Shown here: piece by piece, positions 20,601-24,977 of the stretch
How the letters are laid out: the number at the start of each line of letters is the position of its first letter
Numbering within the stretch: the stretch's first letter is position 1
Assembly (NCBI GenBank): GCA_036897625.1
Contig: JAYMTA010000711.1
Coordinates: forward strand, 1 to 24,977
Source of the DNA: Pelargonium cotyledonis
Taxonomy: Eukaryota > Streptophyta > Magnoliopsida > Geraniales > Geraniaceae
DNA length: 24,977 bases
Direction: 5' to 3'
The notes under the pieces: generated by a model
What the model was told of the DNA's origin: nothing
What the model saw: the letters and a program-made list of their open reading frames with translations, nothing else
The model's database searches: none
Translations under genes and position numbers: made by a program

Positions 20601-23502
20601 ATTGTTAAATTTATGTCTTCATTGATTTATTGAATTTTTACAAATTGTTTTTACTGCTGGGGTTGAATTGGTTTGGATTTTTTTTTTGTTGCATTTGAAT
20701 GTAAATTATTTATAAGATGGAGAGTTAGACACTTTAAAAAAATGATAGAAGGATCAGTCCCCCCCCCCCCCCCCCCCTCTTTCTTAAAAGTATATCATCT
20801 CTAGTTTTATTTTCAGAATTTACTCCATTCGTGATTATGACCTTTGTGGAAAAATAGACTACATATTCAGTCCTCATGGGGGTGCACTCTCCTTCGGGAC
20901 TATTGTTGGTGAAGGATGACACATGATTCGCTGGATATAGTTCTCGTATTTCACTCTTGTCAGTTAAAAGATTGCAGGTTATCCAACAAACCATAATAGT
21001 TTAATCCAATCTCTAGAAATTACTTGGATGTACCGTATCAAAACTATCCGGAAAAGTTGTGCTGGTTCCTTTTAGGAGGTTTTTGGGTTTTAAGTTGCTA
21101 TTGCTGTTATTGATGTTGAAGAAAATGAATGGGAAGTGTTTAATTGATAGACAATGGACAGAGTTAATTTGCCTCGTTCCCCACTTTATCTGTTTTGCAA
21201 TTTCAGTTTTGATGCATTTCTTATTATTCGTCTGTGCCTTTTACAGGGTTGGCTTGTATTCAATATCTCAACAAATAGACAAATCTATTAAAATGGGAAC
21301 GCATGGTGTTGAAGATGTTAGATCATATTTATTGGCAGTGAAGGAAGCAAGGATAAAGTAAGTTTTACTTCATTCTATGTAATATGCATCATTTTGATGT
21401 GCTGGTTTTGTGCTGTACTGTGGAAGCTGTTTATTTTCTTAAGATCATAAGTTTTATGGACCCTTTCTCATTACTTCTTGGAATTTGGTTTTTACAATGT
21501 CTTTCATATGCGTCTTGGTACTGTTTTTAAAGGCCTTGTCATCTAGATGCTATGAAGCACCATCACTTGAATCAGATAAGATACTCTCCCGATACTTGTA
21601 ATCTGGCACGCTCCAACACCCCAACTATCAAGTTCGATTTCAATACAATTTAATACCATATATACATATATTTTTTTTCTGTATAATATATATACATATA
21701 CATATAATTTGTTAAATTTACATGTTGTAACATATCGTGTTGTATATATTTTTTAAATGCTGCATTGTGTGTCCGCAACATGTCTGTATTAGTGCAGCAT
21801 AGTCTGGAGGTTTAGGTGAATTGAGAATGTCTTGAGAAATGGAAATAAACTGATAGGGTGGTAGATATTAGAGATGTAAATTGTCATGCGTTCTTATGTT
21901 TTTCAGTCCTGTTAGTTTCAGATGTTTTTTCGTGGTCCTATTAGTTGGTATTTAGTCATTTGGTCCTATTGTACATGTATGTAGTTACAAGAACCATTTC
22001 AAATTTGTAGGAATGGTATGAGCGATGACATTGGTGTCGAGGCGATGATGATGGAGGCATTGGACAAAGTTGAAAAGGAAATCAAGAAACCTCTCATGAG
22101 GAATGATGAGAAGGGAAAGGCAATGCTAAGAGCGGAGTTCGATAAGATTAACGCAAAGTAAGTGTGGATTTTCATTCTCATTCCTGTTCTGATAGTTTTA
22201 ATTTAAACGCTACCTTGTTTTCATGAGGTCGCTTCATCAATACAAATGAGTGCCGGAAAAAAGAAGGATCAACCGACACCTTTTCTTTAAGGTTTGGTTG
22301 TATTGCTTATAGTCGAAGATTTGATTGCTTCTAGTTTCCACAAAGCAACCCTTTGTATGTGTTGCCTAGTTAAGTATGGAAGTTCTTATAATGACAGCTA
22401 CCCAGGGCTGACAAGTTGTGTCATGACCCGTGACACGGCACGAGCTCTAGTAGGTTTGGTTACCGCTCGATCGGGTTTGTTTGACTAACTCAACTTCCTT
22501 AATTGCCGGGGTTAACCTGTTTAATTAAATGGGTCGTGTAACCTGTTTATTAACTCACTCATTTAAGGATGCAATTGTAATTTTCTAAACATAGTCGTGT
22601 AACAAAAGAACCCATATAAATTAAATTGGTCAAGTATATCTGGTCATGTTGAGTCACTCTCAGCCTATTCATTTAAATGTGTCGAGCTGGGTTGGATAAT
22701 CTTGAACCCAATAATTTAAACATGTTGGCTGTGTTGGGTCGTGTCAACCTGCTCCTAAATCGGTTGCGATCGTGCTGGTGGAATTACGTGTTTAATAATT
22801 GGGTCAGGTTCAGTTGACCCATTTTATAGAATACTAAACTTTCAAGATAAGGACATGACTTGCAAACACGAATGGCTACCCGTGCAGCTACTCCCGGTCA
22901 ATACAGTTTAAACTTCCAAGTGTTCCCACAATGACTTCTATACCTTTCCGAACTTTCATACAATTAGTGTAGATGCTGAGCTTTTTATTTATTTTTTATT
23001 TTTTTATATATTTCTTTTCTTTTTAACCAGGCTTGGAATAAAGAAGGAAGATCTCCCAAAATATGAAGAAGCAGCAGAACTTGCGGCTGCAAAAGCAAGT
23101 TTGGAGGAGGCTAAGAAGGAAGCAGTTGAAGTAATGGAAACTCAGCTTAAGCGGTACGTTTTTTATTTATTTATTGTGGATTACCGTCAACCATGCTATG
23201 ATAACATTTTTTTCTTTCTTTGGTTTCTTTTGAATGAACCATTCTTATAGTATAACTGGAATGCATATATCTACTATCTCCGTTTTAAAAATAAGCGTCA
23301 TTCAGAGATCTTCATATAAATGAAGAAATCATGTAAAATGATGTTATTAACCTTTATTTAATTGATCCCCGCCTCTTTGGTGGTCTTTCATAAAAATAAT
23401 CTCTATATTTAATTGTGTATTTTTTATGTGCATTTTAGTGAGGAATTCAAGGGTGCAAAGCCGATTGATATTAAGGCTTTGGACATTCGGAACTACCTAT
23501 GA
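17699..23502 (+). CDS. MGP1: Mitochondrial ATP synthase subunit FAd (24 kDa subunit, MGP1)
   Basis: Exons 17699-17737, 19648-19783, 20172-20316, 21247-21357, 22011-22157, 23031-23153 and 23439-23502 encode 254 aa (about 240 in Arabidopsis At2g21870). The N-terminus MAMASRILSRSKQLYG, followed by VPVRSFAK, is the presequence known for this protein. The body keeps the blocks EKITIAPEDPAAVKQ, EALDKVEKEIKKP, KKEDLPKYEE and the C-terminal ALDIRNYL. It is mostly charged helix, with Ala/Glu/Lys heptad-like segments near the end. By family it is the plant-specific peripheral-stalk subunit of the F1Fo ATP synthase in the inner membrane; loss in Arabidopsis damages male gametophytes. Exon 3 is joined at GTTGAAG|ATAAG (20171/20172), because phase and the Arabidopsis spacing demand it. 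AATAAA lies 88 bases after the stop. Confidence 0.94.
17738..19647 (+). other. FAd intron 1 (1.9 kb) with six degenerate tandem repeat units
   Basis: From about 17950 to 18850 a unit of roughly 145-205 bp recurs. It reads approximately GCTGAGAAAATGAACGATTT, then TGATTCTCACTTT, ATGTTTGAGGCTCGGC, CAGCTGAGCTAAATG, CTTGTTTATAGTCTCAGT, CACCAGCT and TCTCTGGATAT. Anchors (TGAAC or equivalent) are near 17961, 18105, 18282, 18488, 18651 and 18804. The rest of the intron (18850-19640) shows no repeat and no gene; the 87-codon plus-strand frame at 19100-19363 is intronic and featureless. Confidence 0.82.
19951..19971. repeat. (TA)n microsatellite in FAd intron 2
   Basis: A perfect TA run of about 20 bases lies between exons 2 and 3 of FAd. 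No other structure is nearby. Confidence 0.9.
20759..20777. repeat. Poly-C run of 19 bases in FAd intron 3
   Basis: Nineteen consecutive C follow GGATCAGT and precede TCTTTCTT. Long C homopolymers are rare in plant DNA, hard to sequence, and can form i-motif or G-quadruplex structures. The exact length should be treated as approximate. Confidence 0.9.
22404..22874. mobile_element. Dispersed non-autonomous element in FAd intron 5
   Basis: It begins AGGGCTGACAAGTTGTGTCA followed by tgacccgtgacacggcacgag, a start typical of a dispersed plant repeat family. The interior alternates GGGTCGTGT, AACCTGTTTA and TTGACCC words. GCTACCC flanks it on both sides (22397-22403 and 22875-22881), a possible 7-bp target duplication. 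No coding capacity. Confidence 0.55.
23270..23420. mobile_element. Stowaway-like partial element in FAd intron 6
   Basis: TACTATCTCCGTTTTAAAAA followed by taagcgtca resembles a Stowaway terminus (CTCCGTCC-AAAATnAGnGTC). No matching opposite terminus precedes exon 7, so it is either truncated or a chance match. The right boundary is arbitrary. Confidence 0.35.
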
Positions 23503-23589
23503 AACACATCATCGTCATCTACTCGGTAGGTTTCAAGACAATTGCTCGGAATATGGAGAGTTGCTACCCTTTCCCTTGTTTTTTTCGGT

Positions 23590-23595
23590 AATAAA
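23590..23595 (+). terminator. Probable poly(A) signal of FAd
   Basis: AATAAA stands 88 bases after the FAd stop codon, at a suitable distance. Plant poly(A) signals are loose, so the cleavage site is not fixed by this alone. Confidence 0.5.
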
Positions 23596-23619
23596 AAAGG
23601 GTTGGTGCATTTGAAAGAG

Positions 23620-24488
23620 CATTACTCTTCTTGATGTTTTTGAGTTTCTATGGAAATATGTTACTTTTTGGTATATTGACATTTCCAGCAAGTTCTTGCT
23701 TGGTTGATCTTGACAGATTCTTGTGTCTTAAGTCTCAAATGTCATTCATAAAATTCAACCATTGATTCGTATAATGATTATGATGAACAAACTCAATTGT
23801 AGGGTTTATAACTTTGTTTGCAACTAGCGTTGACAATGTTTGTCATGACGTGACACGACACGATTATAAAGTAGGATTGGTTTTGGGTGTTGCAACTCAA
23901 TTTGTTTGATAATAGAGTTGTGTTGGTGTCTAACATGTGTAGCCAGCCAAATAATATTCATTGACAAATGCAAATGTGTTGGTGTTGTGCTTGGCACGAG
24001 TAACTCAATCTTTTTAACAATTAAGTTGTGTTTGTGTAGCTTGCCTAATATTTTATTGACCCGCCCATTTATGTGTAAAACTGAATAAATATTGAACTAG
24101 TTTATATATATATTGAAACAGATAACTTTACGAGTAAAATGTGTATCAGTTGACTTATGACTTTATATGAGTTGCAACTTAACCAAGCCAATGAAGTGAT
24201 GACACTTTATTAAATTTCACTTATATTCACTCAAGTGAATTTGTGGGAGTAGAGCGACCAGTGTGGATTCATAATTTTAAATGAGGTGTCATCACCTCAT
24301 TAACGCAATTTATACAAGGTTATATCAGTCAATTGATACTCATATTATTGTAATTTTATTAAGCTAATTGTTATCCAAAATAGGATTAACAAAGTTTCCA
24401 CGCCTGACAAAGAAATGGATAACATAGTTAAAGTATGACCCACATGATTCGCAGACCGAATCGAAAAAAGAAAAATTAAACTATTATA
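23620..24488. other. Right intergenic region with dispersed-repeat remnants
   Basis: No gene is supportable. About 23828-24070 (gttgacaatgtttgtcatgacgtgacacgacacg onward) is another decayed member of the dispersed family. Bases 24190-24301 form an inverted-repeat unit listed separately. The plus-strand frame 23906-24088 lies inside the repeat. Confidence 0.5.
24190..24301. repeat. Small inverted-repeat unit (about 112 bp)
   Basis: AATGAAGTGATGACAC at 24190-24205 pairs with GTGTCATCACCTCATT at 24286-24301 (15 of 16 positions). Inside are further palindromes such as TTCACTCAAGTGAA. This could be a very short MITE or foldback element. A target duplication was not identified. Confidence 0.6.
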
Positions 24489-24743
24489 TTAGGACCAGAC
24501 AAATTGCCCTAGTGACCTCTTTTTAAGTCTGGATTGCATTGAAGACAAGCTGAGAATCAGATTAATGATAGTCTGATCCCAACATTGGTTGACAAGCGAA
24601 GAAACCTCATGAGCCGCTAAAGCCTCCCCCTCTAGCTGAACCACAGCCTTGAACCTGACCCGCGTGGTGTCTAACAACCCGACCCGACCCGACCCGTCCC
24701 GCTCTTGCTTTTCACTGTGAAAGAGAGCTCCATCATCGTTCAT
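24489..24743 (-). pseudogene. Frameshifted RNase H-like (RVT_3) relic of a retroelement
   Basis: On the minus strand the first frame reads EGEALAAHEVSSLVNQCWDQ, matching the plant RNase H pattern (A)E(A)xALxxAxxLxxxxG. The conserved continuation SDSQLVFNAIQ appears only in another frame directly downstream, so a frameshift separates the two halves. Stops follow soon after. Such domains come from LINE ORF2 or from host-captured RVT_3 proteins. The upstream stretch has CCGACCC repeats (24677-24700, plus strand). No intact product is expected. Confidence 0.55.
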
Positions 24744-24977
24744 TTTGAAAAATACCCCTAGAGTTGACTGGGAGTCCTTACCAAGTCATAATTCTGGGAG
24801 TCAACTCCGGAATTCTGATTTTGTGATGTATAAAATTTGTAGAATCATTGATCATAAAAACAGTTGCAAAATTTGGCGTATCATTAATCAAATCATGGCC
24901 TTGTCGGGGCCTTCTCTCACCAAAATTGAACCATATCCTAATACAACACAAAGTACTCAATTAATACGACGAACCAT
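24744..24977. other. Right edge, unassigned
   Basis: The flank of the RNase H relic. A minus-strand frame of 60 codons (24778-24960) has no recognisable domain. It may be more of the same decayed element, but I see no supporting motif. Confidence 0.4.

Noticed and set aside
20734..20994. Minus-strand frame with poly-Gly
   Set aside because: It is translated from the C19 homopolymer in FAd intron 3 and has no other support.

Overview
The window is nuclear DNA from a flowering plant, most likely a eudicot. It is AT-rich, its genes are split by GT-AG introns of up to about 1.9 kb, the intergenic DNA is full of decayed transposons, and every protein recognised is a plant nuclear gene product. 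The species cannot be named from the sequence. Exon joins were built by hand from splice sites and reading phase; all five coding models are open from start to stop.

Layout, left to right. (1) 316-2857, minus: a three-exon WRKY51-like transcription factor with the variant WRKYGKK motif. (2) 4022-7108, plus: a three-exon plastid A-type iron-sulfur carrier (CPISCA/SufA-like). (3) 8063-9726, minus, with a 5' UTR exon near 10431-10495: CCDC12/Cwf18, a spliceosome-associated protein. (4) 12013-16335, minus: mitochondrial SCO1/HCC1, the copper chaperone for cytochrome c oxidase assembly, ten exons in my model. (5) 17699-23502, plus: plant mitochondrial ATP synthase subunit FAd (24 kDa, MGP1), seven exons. 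The rest is intergenic DNA and introns with Stowaway-like, CACTA-like, RTE-LINE-like and other dispersed repeats, plus a frameshifted RNase H relic near the right end.

The most interesting feature is the head-to-head pair SCO1/FAd. Both make proteins of the mitochondrial inner membrane respiratory apparatus, and their first coding exons match: each is 39 nt, ends in phase 0 and encodes a peptide ending SRxLSRSKQ. About 26 bases across exon end and 5' splice site are identical. The similarity continues into the 5' leaders and the first introns, where the same degenerate repeat unit occurs. The simplest reading is that the FAd 5' end (leader, targeting-peptide exon and part of intron 1) was duplicated in inverted orientation and became the 5' end of SCO1. 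The space between the two genes holds six site II (TGGGCY) elements in 109 bp, and both leaders carry a telo-box-like AAAACCCTAA.

Two other local duplications touch gene structure. An 88-bp tandem duplication copies the end of a SCO1 exon together with its 5' splice site, and the copy has lost the copper-ligand histidine codon. A 310-bp tandem duplication leaves a dead second copy of the CCDC12 start-codon region inside its 5' UTR intron. I found no CRISPR array, tRNA, rRNA or organelle insertion.
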